In this document: positions 45,306-58,749 of the stretch, piece by piece
Layout: each line of letters starts with the position of its first letter
Position numbering within the stretch: position 1 is the first letter of the stretch
DNA from: Dermatemys mawii
Lineage: Eukaryota; Chordata; Testudines; Dermatemydidae
DNA length: 64,000 nucleotides
NCBI GenBank assembly: GCA_007922305.1
Contig: ML677385.1
Span: 4,366,336-4,430,335 of the forward strand
Direction: 5' to 3'
Program-made: the position numbers and the translations under genes
Notes under the pieces: model-generated
Databases searched by the model: none
What the model was told of the DNA's origin: nothing
Seen by the model: the letters and a program-made list of their open reading frames with translations, nothing else

Positions 45306-48300
45306 CTGTTTTTATTTCAAAACCAGAAAAATAAAATGAGCCTACATAAAGACTGTTGATTCTTCCACCTCCCTAGTCTGATATCCCTACCTTCAATCAA
45401 AGCATGTACAAGAATGTACATCTGAAGATATACTGGTTTCATATTCTTCCCTTCACACTACATTTTGTAAAGATGTCAGATGATCTACATATTTTCTGAA
45501 AACTGTAGATGAGTTTAGGTGTTTGTCACTCTTGAGATGATTCAGTGCATCCTCACAACAATTATGTTTTCTTGCACAATGATGCTGGCAAATCTACACT
45601 TAATGCTCTCTACTATACAGAACCTGTGGAGTCTGGAACATCACAGCAGCTATCCCATAGTGCCTCAAGAATTGCAAACTGGAGCACTGAATTTTGGAAA
45701 ACAATCAGTGTTTGTCTCCAAGATGGGAAAACATTCTGGGAGTATGGGATTTAGTTTAGCAATCCCAAATTCCCTAGTCAGAGTCAGAGCTGTTTTTAGT
45801 ACGGGTATCTCCTTGGAAGAGCAGTTTATCCTACCATCAGTTTAGTTTTCCAGTGACTAGATACTAATGAGTATAGACTGCTCAAAAGTGGTGAGAAAAG
45901 TGCTGCTGCAACCCTTTTCTAACCTGTGAAATAAGATATCTGTGTAGACCTGCTTGTGACCCAGACTTATGAACAGATGGGACACACAGATTGGTCCAAA
46001 GTCCAATTAACTCCTTGGTAGAATGAGGTACTGTAGTGCTGTAAAATGACAGCAATGAATGGCTGAAAAACATCAGAAGGAGGAAGGTCACCTTTTTATT
46101 TCTCTGGAGCTTGGCCCAATATTGCAGTAGAAGCTTTTATTGAAACTAGCTACGCATATTGAATACTGCTTCTTGTTTCACTTATTGGCATTCGAAGAAA
46201 ACAGTTGGAACAATACTGGTGCAAATATGCCAGGCCTTAAAAAGATCCTATCAGAACATGTTGTTAAAATTAAGAATGTCCGTACTGTGATTACTGGAAT
46301 GGTGAATGGGGCTTCTGTAATTGGGATGGTGGGGTAAATGGAACACACACAACCATTATCTGCCCACCAAGTAATACAGCTAAATATTATGACTGCAAAG
46401 GTTGTTTCTCTAGTGTAATTGTGGCTGTTTGACTTCTGGTACTAGTTTATGGATATTAACTTCAGCTAGTTGGGCAAGTTTATGAGAGGGCAGAATGGCA
46501 TACTGTTTCCACACACATATCAGAAAAATAAATAGTGTGTAATAAGGTGGTAGGATCTATGATTCTATGTAGAAATGCAGGCATCTTGATGTGACCCACC
46601 TAGTTAGCAGTAGTTAAAACCTTGCATAAAGCTGCGAAGTTCTGCTGACTTACTGTGACATATGTTAACCCCCTGGATACCCTATCAGGATAGAAAAAGG
46701 CATGATCTTTTCATCAGAGGGGACTAGGGGTAGAGACAAGGAGGTCCTGTGGGTAACTCTTGGAACAGGTAGGGTTGGGGGAGAAAGCTCAAGGTTGGGA
46801 TTATGAGGTACTTAAATTCAAATCCCAGGAAGAGGATATGTTTGTCCTCCATGGAGCTTGTGCACACTTTATTTGAAGAAGGCAGAAATACCATGTTCTT
46901 CCGGTGGGCTTGATCACGCAATGTGCTCAGCGCACTGTCCCTGTTTCAGCAAAGCACTTAAGCAGGTGCTTAGTTTTAACTTGTCTTCAGTAGGACTGTG
47001 CCCTTGGCAAAGGTTAAGTGCTTGCTTAAGTGCTTTGTGCAACTGGGACCAGAGGGCTCAGCAGGACCGAGCTCACTGTTGCTGTTGTGATTTTGAGTTA
47101 CTCATCTGACCCCTTGCTGTTCTTTTGTATAAGCATTTATTTGACTATATGGCTGTAGCAGGAGTTGTATGCTGAGAGAATTGCCTTTTAGGAGGATGAG
47201 GAGATGTCTCTTGAAGTGCAGTGGTTATGATAATCAATATGTTTCCAATGTTTTTGCCTGTTTCTCTCTGCATGCTATTTGGGAAAAATTTTCAGAGGAC
47301 AGCAGCTTTGTAAACGATAGGTCATGCCCTTCAGCGGAAGCCTGACATGATTATGGATGAATGCAACATTGATCTAAATGCAAGGGAAAGACACCTTAAT
47401 GGGGGATATATTCTGCTTAAGTTTTGCTAATGCAGCTGCATAGAAGGAGAAGGATGATATGAATGCAGCAATGGCCACATATACATTATAAACAATGCAT
47501 GCCCAAATGAAATGGAAAATATGAGTATGTCTCTGAGGAGAACTATAATTATGCTTTTTATTTACTGTCTCAACACAGTATAGAAGTAGAGTAAGTGTCC
47601 TTTCTTAAATAATATTCAATTAATAAATAATATAAAAGTATGTGGAGGGGGAAGAGGGTGTTTTTTGTGAGCCAAAAGTGTGACATTTTTGGCTGCACTG
47701 CCAACCATGTGACAAATAGGTGCTTTTGTAATATTCCTTTTGTAATATTCCAGGAGAAAAGGAGGTGTTGCCTCCTTGTTTTACTTGGTAGGCAAACTGT
47801 GAAGCAGGATCTCATTTCACTAAAATGAAGTTGGAAACTAGGGGAGGCCTCTTCTATACCTGTTGGTTGTTGGCAAATGCGTGAACCAAGCATTCTGTTC
47901 AGTGCTAGTCATCTGTTTTCAGTCCAAGGGAACTATAAGTACACCTTCACTGGTACTTTTAAAACTCAATTGAAATTGGAAGCAAAAGATGAAATCTCGA
48001 ATTTGAAAGCTGATTTCTTGCTAGCATAATGCTTTTGCTATGCCACTGTACTTGTCTTTTCACCATTTTCGCTACTGAGAAGACTACATAATATTCAAAT
48101 CGTTTTTGTTCTTAAGGGGGACTGGATGGCTCTGGGAATTAATAATGGGATATAAAGTGTTTTGCCTTTATGTTGCTGGTTCAAATCTTGTTCAGATATT
48201 GTTTTGTGACTGAAAGTGGTTAGATTGTAGTGACTGGTGTGTTATGTAAAATGAATTTGATGGTGTCAGTGGGCAGGTGTTCTGATCACATAAACCAGCT

Positions 48301-48354
48301 CCAGTGAGATTCCTTGAATTGTTCTGGAGACTGAACTGCTCTCTCATGAATAGA
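45306..48354. other. EFHC2 intron, one palindromic MITE
   Basis: 46935-47058 has inverted arms gcaaagcacttaagcaggtg and gcacaaagcacttaagcaag (reverse), a short palindromic MITE. No exon was seen. The 45519-45845 open frames have no recognised homology. Confidence 0.45.
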
Positions 48355-48355
48355 G

Positions 48356-48838
48356 TATGTCTTCACTACACAGATAACTCAGGCTCTTACCTGGGATTTA
48401 GCCCGAGTTCCCTAATATCCAGATAGAAAATCCTCTGACTCAGGTCTGAGGGTGCTTTAAGCCAAGTTAGCTTACATTGCTCAGCTGGAGGTATGGGTGA
48501 GAGTCCACTTTCACTTAGACAAGAACCCACCCACTTTGCAGTGAAGATATAGACAAAATCACTAATGTTCTGGTAGTCCTACGATACCCTTCCCACGGTC
48601 CTTCAAGGCAGACAAGTTCTCCCTCAGTTGACTGGGAATTAATCCTATAGCAAAAGAGTATAGGATATACCTCCCTCCCATCCCCCAAGACATGCATGGC
48701 TGAAGGCAGAAACAGTGAGGACACATTAAGTAAGGTAGGACTTTGCAGTGGGAGCACTCACATTAGGCACCTAACCCAGGTGCTCAGATCCAGATGCCAA
48801 TCATCCAGGTTAACTGTGGAATGAAGATATACCCATAG
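48356..48838. mobile_element. MITE
   Basis: Left end gtatgtcttcactacacag; right end in reverse gtatatcttcattccacag. The length is about 480 bp with no coding. Confidence 0.6.
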
Positions 48839-49911
48839 AGATGATGCTTTGGTTTCAGGATTGAGGTGCACTTATCCAGCAGTGCGGAGAAAACTGCCAG
48901 TGCCTATGGTGTACTTGTCCTGTCCATAAATGGGATTTCCGTTACACGAGGCTTTCAGTACCACAGTACATTCACATTAAAATGTTTGAAGGAGTGGTAG
49001 AAGGTCATCATAGTAGGGGGTGACCAACAAGGAGATGGATAGATGTTGTGCAGCAGATCACTGGGAGATCAACTGCTGTGTGTGCAAGGTTAGCTATGGA
49101 TTGAGAAGGCTTCTGAAAATACTTCTATGATTTCGCTAGTATTCAGACTTGAATAAATGGACTTTATTTACTTTATTTTCTGCACTGGACCCTGATGATT
49201 TGCAAGATGTTTTTTATGATGAACATATAAGAACATTGGATTACTCTGCAGATTATTACAGCAAGCGACATATTTACAAATGTTCAAAAATACTTCTGCT
49301 AAACTGTTTTGTTACAGACTTTCATTGAGATAAAATGTGAGTTCAGAGATAACAAATCATTAAATTGTTAGGAATTGGTTCTGAGGGCCAAAGTCACAGA
49401 CCACACACAAATATTACATAATTGCACAGAGCCCGATCTAAACTGGCTTTATGTAGTGGGTCCTGGGCAGACAAAAAATGGACACCTAAATACTACAGCA
49501 ATTGAATGCTATGGTATTTTGTTGATATCATGACTTATTATGCTATGTTAAGCATGATTGATTACAGATATGACTGACCCATTAAAACAAATGTACGAGT
49601 GCTGAGTATCAAGGGAGTAAAACTAAATTGAGTAATTATCTTTGTCTTGTCTACTAGACATACACTAGGTGGCACTGTTGGAGTGCAAGAAAGATCTTAA
49701 TCAGTGTTCCATTTGTTATGTAAATCCCACAAATTAAAGCTACTGTAGTCGAGAATAATCAACATTATAAATCCGATACTACTTTTTCAAACAGAGAATA
49801 CATGTGTGATCACCTTGTAATTCAACAAACAAACTCATGTAGGGGTTTCCCCCCTCCACTTCTCAGTATGCAGAGACTTATGTACACAGTGTTTGTTTTT
49901 TAATTAGACTC
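48839..49911. other. EFHC2 intron, no feature
   Basis: AT-rich sequence. No gene or clear repeat was seen. Confidence 0.35.
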
Positions 49912-50037
49912 TAGGGTGACCAGATGTCCTGATTTTATAGGGACGGTCCCAATTTTGGGGTCTTTTTCATACATAGGCTCCTATTACCCTCTACCCCCTA
50001 TCCTGATTTTTGACTTTTGCTGTCTGATCACCCTACT
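49912..50037. mobile_element. Short MITE
   Basis: Inverted ends: tagggtgaccagatg on the left, tagggtgatcagaca as the reverse of the right. The length is about 126 bp, and a tataggg-containing centre resembles a frequent turtle repeat. Confidence 0.7.
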
Positions 50038-50575
50038 AGAGTCGCACATGTATCTCCTCACATACTACACTGGAATTGTCTACTCTAGATGGTCAGTATT
50101 GCCAGAAATAATGTTTGTTTTGTCATATGTTTACTTATATGATGCTACTCTGTTACAGTGATGGCTTTTGGTGTAAACTTTGAAAATTTCCTAGCAGGAG
50201 ACTTCTTAATACAGATTAATTTAGGATTTGAGCCCCTCCCCCCAGATTAGTTGCGCTGTATCTTGGAAAGGGCATGCGTAACTTCTGAGGGAAATAGGGT
50301 GGCTGCTTTGTTTTTGTAGAAACTTCTCTTGACTGGTTCAAGAGGAGGCGTTTGCTTTTCCATTAAGAACTTATTCTCAACGGGATAGATTACAAGGGAA
50401 GTAACTGCTGAAGGAAGGATGGAGAAGGTGCTTCTTGTGTTTAGGACTTGTACTTAGGAGAAATTCTGACATCTGAATTCTTGCTGTACTTTTCAATAAC
50501 AAACTTGTGTTAGATAAATCTGAATTTAAAACAGTAGGTTGCTATGATCTTCTTTTATTAGCATGTTCTAAATCA

Positions 50576-50828
50576 CCGGTTCTCAAACTCCATTGCGCTG
50601 CGACCCCATTCTGACAACAAAAATTACTACACGACCCCAGGAGGGGGAACCAAAGCCTGAGTCCCAGCTGCAACCTGATCTCCATTGCCCAGGTCTGAAG
50701 CCCAAGCCTGAGCCTCACCACCAAGGGCTGAAGCCCTCTGGCTTTGCCCCCAACAAGACAGCACTGGTGACCCCATTAAAATGAGGTCATGACCCACTTT
50801 GGGGCCCTGACGTAGTTTGAGAACCCCT
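50576..50828. mobile_element. hAT-like MITE
   Basis: Left end cggttctcaaac; right end in reverse ggggttctcaaac. The target duplication is not clear. The middle repeats agcctgag and aagcccaagcc. Confidence 0.65.
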
Positions 50829-52123
50829 ATTTTAAATAGATACATAGACTGCAAAAGCACTTCAGGAAAAGCTTGAATTGGCCCAAATTTCACCTTTTCC
50901 CTCTACATGTGTCAAAACCAAACCTACAGTACAATAATGTTGGGGATTTTTCAGATAAAAAAATTATTATTCATTCAGTCAGTTTTTCTTCCTATAGAAC
51001 TATGTGTAAATTTCACTATTTTCACTGGATACTTTTGTTTTGGTGATGAAAAGGGAAAAAATGGTGAATTAAATCTCTCCCACTCCAGATAGAAGACACA
51101 AGGCCTGATAAGAAAAAAAAACAAAACCCCACCCTTCCTGTTTGTGGCCATTGTTATACACTGCCTTCTGAGCCCTCAGTTCTTTCATGAACCGTGGATA
51201 CTGTAGCATCCTTCTGGCTGGTGATTTGCCTACTGTGTTGTCCTTTTGTTTTCCAAAATCTATCAGTGTTGCTTGTATGTTAATAAACTTTATTTACAGG
51301 GGAAATAATAATCAAAACCATATATAACTAGGTTCTTATGTTGGCTGTAAGACTCACTAGCTGTTGCAAGTTGTAAAACTGGGAAACACAGGTTCAAGGG
51401 AGCAACTATGGCATGCTAAAGCAGCAGCTGACACTGGGGCAGCAGGATTTTCGCTAGATACAGGAATCAGGATACCTTATAACAGCTTGTTAAGTTGATA
51501 GGCATGCGTGAAGCGAGGATAGATTGGTTATTGGTCATGTTCATATGGAGAAAGGGATCAAAGTTGTGGAATAGTGCTGATGAGTGAGTTTGGAGCTAAG
51601 GCAATATTTAAGAGTAAGGTAGGGGAAGGACTATAAAAGTAAAGCTTCAAAAAGTTTGGATGTATTTGGAATAGGACTGAATTTATTGGTAACTTCCCAA
51701 GACTGACATAAACATTTGAGTTCTTCCAATACAAACATAGAAATTGACAAAAAGCAGAGAAAAATATCAGAAGCAAGGAATTGAAATTGTGGAATGATCC
51801 CAAGGGATAAGAGTTGAAAAGTGGTTTTAAAAATTCGGGTCTTCTGTTTAGGAATAATATTTCCCTTACTATTGACTGATTTCTGCCAAACATTACAGGA
51901 TATGGATGAAATCCTGGCTCCATTGAAATTATGATAGGAATTTTGCTATTGATTTCAATAAGGCCTGCATTTCACTCTATAAATAGTGAAGCAAGCATGA
52001 TACAAAGAGAGAAGTTCTGCTCTGAAACACGGCTATATTAATAGACATCTATACTGAAAATGCAATATCTTTAATAAAATAGCATGATCTGAAAAAAAGT
52101 CTTGCTGTCTTATTTTCTTATAG
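50829..52123 (+). other. EFHC2 intron, no feature
   Basis: AT-rich sequence. A minus-strand 121-codon open frame at 51558-51923 has no homology I recognise and is judged chance. Confidence 0.35.
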
Positions 52124-52289
52124 AGGATTTTACTCCAATTCCATTCAAGGCTCCACCTCCTCCAAAAATAGAAAAGAAGTTTCCACCATACACTGGATTT
52201 GGCTCTGAAGAGGATTCTCTATGCTCCTGCGTGAGCCTTCTTCCCCAACCTCCCCAGAAAGATTTCAGGAAATTCATGGAGAAAGACAG
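52124..52289 (+). CDS. EFHC2: EFHC2 exon, linker between DM10 domains 2 and 3
   Basis: The exon has 166 bases: two bases completing a Lys codon, 54 codons, then two bases. The acceptor is cttatag and the donor gtgttt at 52290. It reads DFTPIPFKAPPPPKIEKKF, then PPYTGFGSEEDSL, and ends in FRKFMEKD. The proline-rich start and the GFGSEEDSL block are diagnostic of EFHC2. Open reading continues 17 bases past the donor to a stop. The downstream exon matches in phase, so splicing is preferred. Confidence 0.91.
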
Positions 52290-52542
52290 GTGTTTTAGTG
52301 TAAAATAATTCCAGTCAATATTTTTAATTTCTGGTTGCACTGTAGGGGGGTGTTAAGTGACATGTCAAGGTTACCGGACTTAAGTTTCCAGGTGTATTAG
52401 AACTAGGTTAGCAACATTGCATTTGGCATTTCCATGAACTAGGCAAATACTGTCTTCTGTGAAGTTAGGGTTTAATCTGAGTCCCGTTAAAATAACTACA
52501 AAGACTCCATTGACTTCATTTGGTGTTGGATCAGACTCTGAC

Positions 52543-52864
52543 GTATGTCTTCACTTGGAGCTAGAGTGTGATTCCCATCTCGAGTAGACATACTTGCACT
52601 AGCTCTCATTGAGCTATCATACTAAAAAAAAGGAACGTAGCTATGGTAGAACATGCAGTGGTGAGAGGTAGTTTGGACTAGCTGCACCAACTATGACCCA
52701 ACCAGACCCCGTGGATACATACTCAGGGTGGCTAGCATGTACTGCTGCTGTCACTCCTGGTGTTACCACTGCTCTACTACTATTTGTAGCACGCTAGCTG
52801 GATAAGAGCATGAGTATATCTACTTGAGCTGACAATCACACCCCTGGCTCCAGGTGTAGACAAC
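52543..52864. mobile_element. MITE with about 50-bp inverted repeats
   Basis: Left end gtatgtcttcacttggagct followed by agagtgtgattc. Right end in reverse gttgtctacacctggagcca followed by ggggtgtgattg. It is about 320 bp and lies in the intron after the linker exon. Confidence 0.65.
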
Positions 52865-53637
52865 TAAAAAGAATTTCAGAAGATCCACAAATATGATAAA
52901 CTCTGTTTGTTTCTCTTGAGATTTCCTGACAGTTCCTTTCTTTGTTGGCTGGTTTTCATGCACAGTTGTACTGTAGCAATATGAAACCATTAGCACATTT
53001 TATTTCCATTGTGGGTTATATAGACACTGCTATGATTTGTGAGTCCTGAGTAAAAAGCAAAGCTGCACTGCAGATCTGAAGTCCATTAACCCACGTGTAA
53101 AGCCTTCAGAAAAGGAGAATGCTATTAGAAGACTTAGTAAAATTTTAATAATTTATATAACCATGGCACATATTGAAAGAGTAACATGTAAATCAATAGA
53201 TTTATTATTGTTGAATTTATGTGGTTTTCACATTTTCAAAAAAATAGCCATGTGGAAAAAGAATCTGATTGGCCAAATTTCCTGGAGAGGGTCCTGACAT
53301 GTATTTTGATTTGTATTTAGGTTTGAAAATGAATACATCTAAAAAATGTTTTTTCCACAATTAAATTTCTGGAAATAAACTTTGAGCCTGATTTGCAATT
53401 GAGATTGAATACAAATGCAATCAGAATCTGTAATCAGAGAACCAACTGTGCCCTGAAAAATAATTCCTTTCTATCTGGCTGACCCTGCTTGGCTTTGTTA
53501 ACCCCAGCTGAAAATTATTTTTGAAAAAATAGGGAACTTCATTCCATTTCCTGTCCAGACCAAGAATAACATAGTTTATTTCACAGAATGCATCATGCTA
53601 TGTACTGAATTTCTTGCCACTTCTTTTGCCCTCGTAG

Positions 53638-53780
53638 GAAAGGCCTCGAAAGTAACGTGTTGCGCTTTCTTGCAAAATTTATTACGGATAGTCCCATTGA
53701 CAAGGATCGGCAGTTCATTATTTCTTATTTTCTGAGTGATGACACAGTTTCAGTGTTTGAGACCCTACAGCGAAATACAG
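53638..53780 (+). CDS. EFHC2: EFHC2 exon, first half of DM10 domain 3
   Basis: The exon has 143 bases: one base completing a codon, 47 codons, then the first base of a Gly codon. The acceptor is ctcgtag and the donor gtaaga. It reads GLESNVLRFLAKFITDSPID and QFIISYFLSDDTVSVFETLQ, the third copy of the DM10 core. The frame and both split codons agree with the neighbouring exons. Confidence 0.91.
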
Positions 53781-56029
53781 GTAAGAGATGATAATCTTCT
53801 GAAAGCAATGCCAAGAGTTCTGGTGCTTTGATTAAAATGTAGTGATCATTTAAACCATATGGCCGAACTCAGTCCTAATGAAAGCGTGCACAAATCCTTT
53901 TGAATTCAGTCAGATCTACATCTGCTTCTTTCAGGCTTGACAGAGATCTACTGTTTTACCTTAATAGTAGTTTGCTGTGCTAATTTATAATCTGTGATAC
54001 TCAGAATGAAACCATTTCTATCTACTCAGTGGGACTCATTTGTTGTAAGACAGCACTTCACAGCATTTAGTTATTGGCTCCTAAAAATGGTGGCAAGTAT
54101 TCTATTTGCAAATCTTACCCAGGAGAGCTTGCTTTTGTTATAGGTAACGTATAGAAACTGTATTGTTGTCATTCGTGGTAAATAGGGATAAACCTATAGA
54201 AAACGTAATACACTGGAAATCATACAGTAAGTTCTATGTTTTGCAGGATCAATATTATTAAGCTAGCTATATGTTTTCCATTATATAAAGGCATGGTATA
54301 AAAACAAAATCATTGTAATTATTTTAATATATGCAATAATATCTCAAACAATACACAGTTTATTGGCATTTGAAGGGTAAATTTGGTCTTGTGCCAGTAG
54401 CTGTCCTAGTAACCTGCTAGAGTGACATTTGATTTGAATTCCAGGAGACAACTCATCCAGCCTTTCTAGTGATGAATGGTCTGTGCTTCAAGTTCTTGTC
54501 CATATGTATTTCAGTTTTGGTGAGCATGCATCCAATACAATTCAGTCCAGATACTTTGGGCCAGTAATATTCTTTGGGGACCATGCATGCACCATGAGTA
54601 TTTCTGTGCCTCTGAGGGCCAAAAGGGCATGGTGATCCTACCCTTCATTTCCTTCTCCCTTCCTCTGAGTATGGGTTGGAACTTGCAGTGTCCAAGTTTT
54701 TCTGCTTATTATGTGGCCTGTTGTTTGTCATGTAAATTGTTCTGGATAGTGGGGTACTTAGTAGCTAGTTAGTTAATAGTATCATTGTTACAGATTGTTG
54801 GTAGTAATTCCTTTCTTCCTTTTAGAAGAAAATTCACTATTTTGTTTTCCTGTGAGTTAGCTCTGGTACTGGGACCAGTCATTATGGCTGAGCAGAAATC
54901 TCCAAGCTTCAAAAATTCGTCTTCCTCCAAGGCTGGAATGCCTTCCAGTGATGGGCACACGAGACACAGCAAACATCTAGGGGTGATGTGCACATAACAG
55001 AATCATGTGCCATCTGTAAATCCATTTTCTATGAGAACCCAAAGAGCTAGGGAGTCTCCTCTGAAAATATTCTCCCTGGAGAGGTCAGTGCATCCCTTTT
55101 CAAACCCCGAGACAGCTGGAGCAGCAGTTTCTTAATACTCATGATCTAAAAGTGCTCTGGCTGCCGCCTTAACTCCTGGAGTCAAAGTGTGAGGAGAAAC
55201 AGCCAAACTAAGGACTGCTGCACTGGGGGTGAGGTAAAATGGGGCCTCATGTGGCGATCTCTCACCCTAGCATCTCCTTGAACCCGGAATTATGCAGGGG
55301 AGACTTCCCCCTACTCTGGAGGCACTAGAACCAGGTGGTGCCTCCCTCTTCCCTTGTCATATGGCCTAGCTGGCCAGAGTCTCCAGCTGGTTGGAGCAGA
55401 AATGGCCAAAGCAGGGACCTCTGGACATTCAGAGAATTTTCTAGAGTTTTAAACTGAACTTTCTCTGCCCTGTGTTTGATTGGCTGTTCCAACACACTCC
55501 TCTCCCTCCTATCCTCCCTCCACACCTCAGCTTCACTCCACACCTGTCCCTCTTACCCTGTCTCCCTCGCGCCCTGCCCTTCACTGTCCTCTCTCCCTTC
55601 CCTTTTCTTTCCATTTAATCAGTCCCTTCCTAAATAAATCTACAACCTAACACCTCCACAAAAAAAATGTAAAAACTTGTGGAATTAGTTTAATGTTAGC
55701 TGCCATCACACTATTCACTCTGTCATTGTTAGTGACTCCTTCCCTCACCCTCAGTTTGCCTTGCCTATTTACACTGCAAGCTCTTTGGGGCAAGGACCAC
55801 CGACTACTCTAGGTTAGTACAGAATCTCACAAAGTGGGGTCCACTCTTTGTTGGCCCTTAGACACCAAGATATTATTTATTTATTACTGCAGCACCTAGA
55901 AACCTCCATCATAGACCAATACCTGATTGTGGTAGACACTGTTCAAAATAAACATGAAAAATAATGAATAATAATAGCTACTTCTAAAGATCCATATTTC
56001 TAGTTTGATAAAATTTCAGGGTACAGAGG

Positions 56030-57480
56030 AAGGAAAGAGCATTGGACCCACAAAGGAAAGAGATCTCTGTCTTCTTCCTCAAGGAACCATAAATCCTCTC
56101 AAACTTCAGAAGAAAAGGCACCCAAAGCAGCACTGGTCACTATGCCTCCCTTGGTAATGCTTAAATCTCTCAGTACAGACCTCTCAGCACCGAGGCCCTG
56201 ATGTCTCTCACATTAATAACCCTGGCACCATGACCATTTACCATCTGCTCAACTGTCTTTGATATCAGCATATTTGGTATCAAAATCTTATACAGCATTG
56301 AAAGACCTAGTGGTCTCTTCAGTGCTAGACTCCCCACTATTAGCAGTGATGAAACTGCCTCCTCCAGCAAGGACTGCTGCTCTGACACTGGTATCAGGTA
56401 CATTAGTGGTACCAACCAGAGCACAGACTGAAGGTGTTCCTAGCACACCAGCTTCTATAGCTCCTCCTCTCCAGGATGACAATACAATCTCCTCCTCAGG
56501 CTCTGAAGGCGGTAGGGAGGTTGGACCAGTTTGTTCCCCGGGGTCTAGATATTCAGGCAGCATACCACGGAAAGGGTGTCAAGGGTTGAGTTTTATTACT
56601 GTAGACATAGAAGCTCAAAGTGAGATAGAATTCTTTGGCATCCTCTCCCTTGGCCCCCTGTGTCTTGTGCTTAACACTTTGTACTGGGCTCTGGGAGATC
56701 ATCATCAGGCTAGAAAGCCAGTTTCAGCCAACCCAATCTGCTCCACTGCAGCTGAACAGACATTAATGGTTCCAGTGAGGAATCCCAAGCAGAGGACGTC
56801 CTAACCCAGTTTCAAATGCCATCCTCATCCCTGCATGAGACTGTAGACACCGAGTCATCCATCTCAACCCCAGAGGGCTATCATATGTTCCAGGACTTGT
56901 TATGCAGAACAGCTGACCTGCTGGAGATTCCAGCTGAAGCAGTACAGGAAAAGACGCAGAAGCTTCTAGACGTCCTACGCAAGTCCATACTTGGATCTCT
57001 TGCAATACCCATCAAAGATGGACTTCTAGAGTCACCTAAATTGCTCTGGCAGACGCCTGCCTCTTTGGTATCAGCATCAAAGAGCTCAGATCATCATCTC
57101 CACCTAGTGTCTTCCCAGGGTATTGAGCAATTTTATACACACTGGCTGGCATCATGGATGGTTCTTGTGGTGAATGAGAGATCACATGGAAGGCAACACA
57201 AAGCAACAACATCAAAAGACAAGGAATCCGAAAAAGTTAGGTTTATTTGGATGGGGAAAATTACTACAAGTGAATCGTTAACTACCAAGCCTGGTTGGCA
57301 AAATATAATTATCTGAAGTGGGATTACATGGCTAAATTTGCAGACAGGCTTCTTTAAGACAGTAGGGAAGAATTTAAGTTGCTCATTGCTGAAGGCGAGG
57401 CTGTGTTATGCATATTGCTCCAAGCAGCCCGTGATGCTGCAGGTATAGCTTCTAGATCTATGGTGACCTCTTCTCTATAA
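56030..57480 (+). pseudogene. DIRS copy 3 gag remnant
   Basis: Shifting frames give recognisable gag blocks. One is a Ser/Lys-rich part (SSSRNHKSSQTSEEKAPKA). Near 56890-57120, YHMFQDLLCRTADLLEIPAE and LLWQTPASLVSA align with HQDLFRRVARSMNLQAE and TPWQSLASIPP of the good copy. Near 57305-57450, KWDYMAKFADRLL and ILLQAARDAAGIASRSM align with its C-terminal half. Stops and frameshifts are frequent. Confidence 0.7.
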
Positions 57481-57489
57481 GGAATCCTC

Positions 57490-58290
57490 ATGTCTCCGCA
57501 AGGGTGGATAAAAATCAGACTTTTTTTTTAAATTTAAATCGGATTTTTTGATCAAATGTTTTTTGAGGGGAAAAAACCTATCTAAAGATAGTTTTAATTA
57601 AGATACATTATAGCTCTAAGATATTTTGTGATGGAATAGGGATTATAAATGTGAATTCTTTAGTACAGGAACTCCTCACTTCATGTGTAGTTATGTTCCT
57701 GAAAAATGCAACTTTAAGTGAAACAGTGTTAAGCGAATCTAATTTCAGCATAAGAATTAATGTAAATGAAGAGGTTAGGGTTTAGAGAATTTTTTTTCAT
57801 TAGACAAAAGACATGTATATAGATATATCTGTCTATATATACACACACACACACACAGTATAAGTTTTAAACAAACAATTTAATACTGGTACATAGTGAT
57901 GATGATGATTGTGAATCTTGGTTGAGGTGGAGGAGTCAGAGGGTGGGATATTTCCCAGGGAATGCCTTACAAGTGCTAAATGATGAGCCAGCTTTCGGCT
58001 AAGCCCTCAAGGGTTAACACGTTGTTAATGTAGCCTCTCACACTTTATAGCAGAGAGATACAGACACACACCTTGTGTGTGGGAGAGAGATGCATACTGC
58101 CCCTTTAAGTAAGCTGACCACATTCTTAAGCACATTGACTTTTTAAGTGGATCAGGAAGTTGAGACAGCTGCTGCTGTCCCAGGCTCTCTCTGTCTCTCT
58201 TCCTCCATGTCCCCAGCCTGCTCTATATGGAGATATTAGGGTAGCTACTTTGGGCTCAATACACATATACATGTTCACCCAGCATTAATC
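57490..58290. repeat. Repeats inserted in DIRS copy 3, with CA microsatellite
   Basis: 57500-57560 is a T-rich aaatcggatttttt-type repeat. 57670-57790 has gtgaaacagtgttaagcgaa. 57839-57857 is a (CA)n run. 57960-58230 holds gggttaacacgttgttaatg and ctttaagtaagctgaccaca. All look like parts of known-type reptile interspersed repeats, with no coding. Confidence 0.5.
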
Positions 58291-58749
58291 CATAGCGGAA
58301 GCATCAAGATCTGATGCTAATTTTGGTACAATCGTGGTTAGGTAGACTCCGAGCACTCACCTTCTGTAACCTACCTCATTGCTTGTTAGTTACCAACAGT
58401 GAAATGTTTATGGACAAGCTCTCAAAGAAGAATAAATGGCTACTTGTACCTTACAGTAACTGTGTTTCTTCGACATGTGTTGTCCATATATGTTCCACGA
58501 CCTGCCACTGCCCCCTCCCCCCCTCGGAGTAGAGGCAAAAATTCAGTATAGAAAGGAGCTCAACCTGTGTTCCATAGCTTCTAGTTTTCACACTATGGTT
58601 CCATACTACCTGTTAGATCTTATCTAGTTATAATGGGACTGTCTATAGAAACAGTTGCTTCCGTATACATTAGATCAATAGAGAGAGGATGCTGGTACAA
58701 ATCCCACAGTGTGGAACAATATATCAGTGTCTTTCCATTGCCTTGGATT

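Larger units (their letters stand above)
54487..58600 (+). mobile_element. Third DIRS copy, gag and terminal region only, interrupted
   Basis: The left repeat begins near cttcaagttcttgtccatat. The leader and gag start region are at 54760-55060. Gag resumes at 56030-57480. The internal complementary region and start of the right repeat are at about 58430-58600 (gtaactgtgtttcttcgaca, tgtgttgtccatatatgttc). RT and recombinase are absent. Insertions lie at about 55200-55970 (repeat with cctagaaacctc tail), about 57490-58280 (ggtggataaaaatcag repeat, then a microsatellite-bearing repeat). Confidence 0.65.

Noticed and set aside
51558..51923. 121-codon minus-strand frame
   Set aside because: No recognisable domain, AT-rich composition and no splice or promoter context.
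52290..52308. Read-through of the EFHC2 linker exon to a stop at 52308
   Set aside because: A good donor at 52290 and phase match with the exon at 53638 make this ordinary intron sequence.
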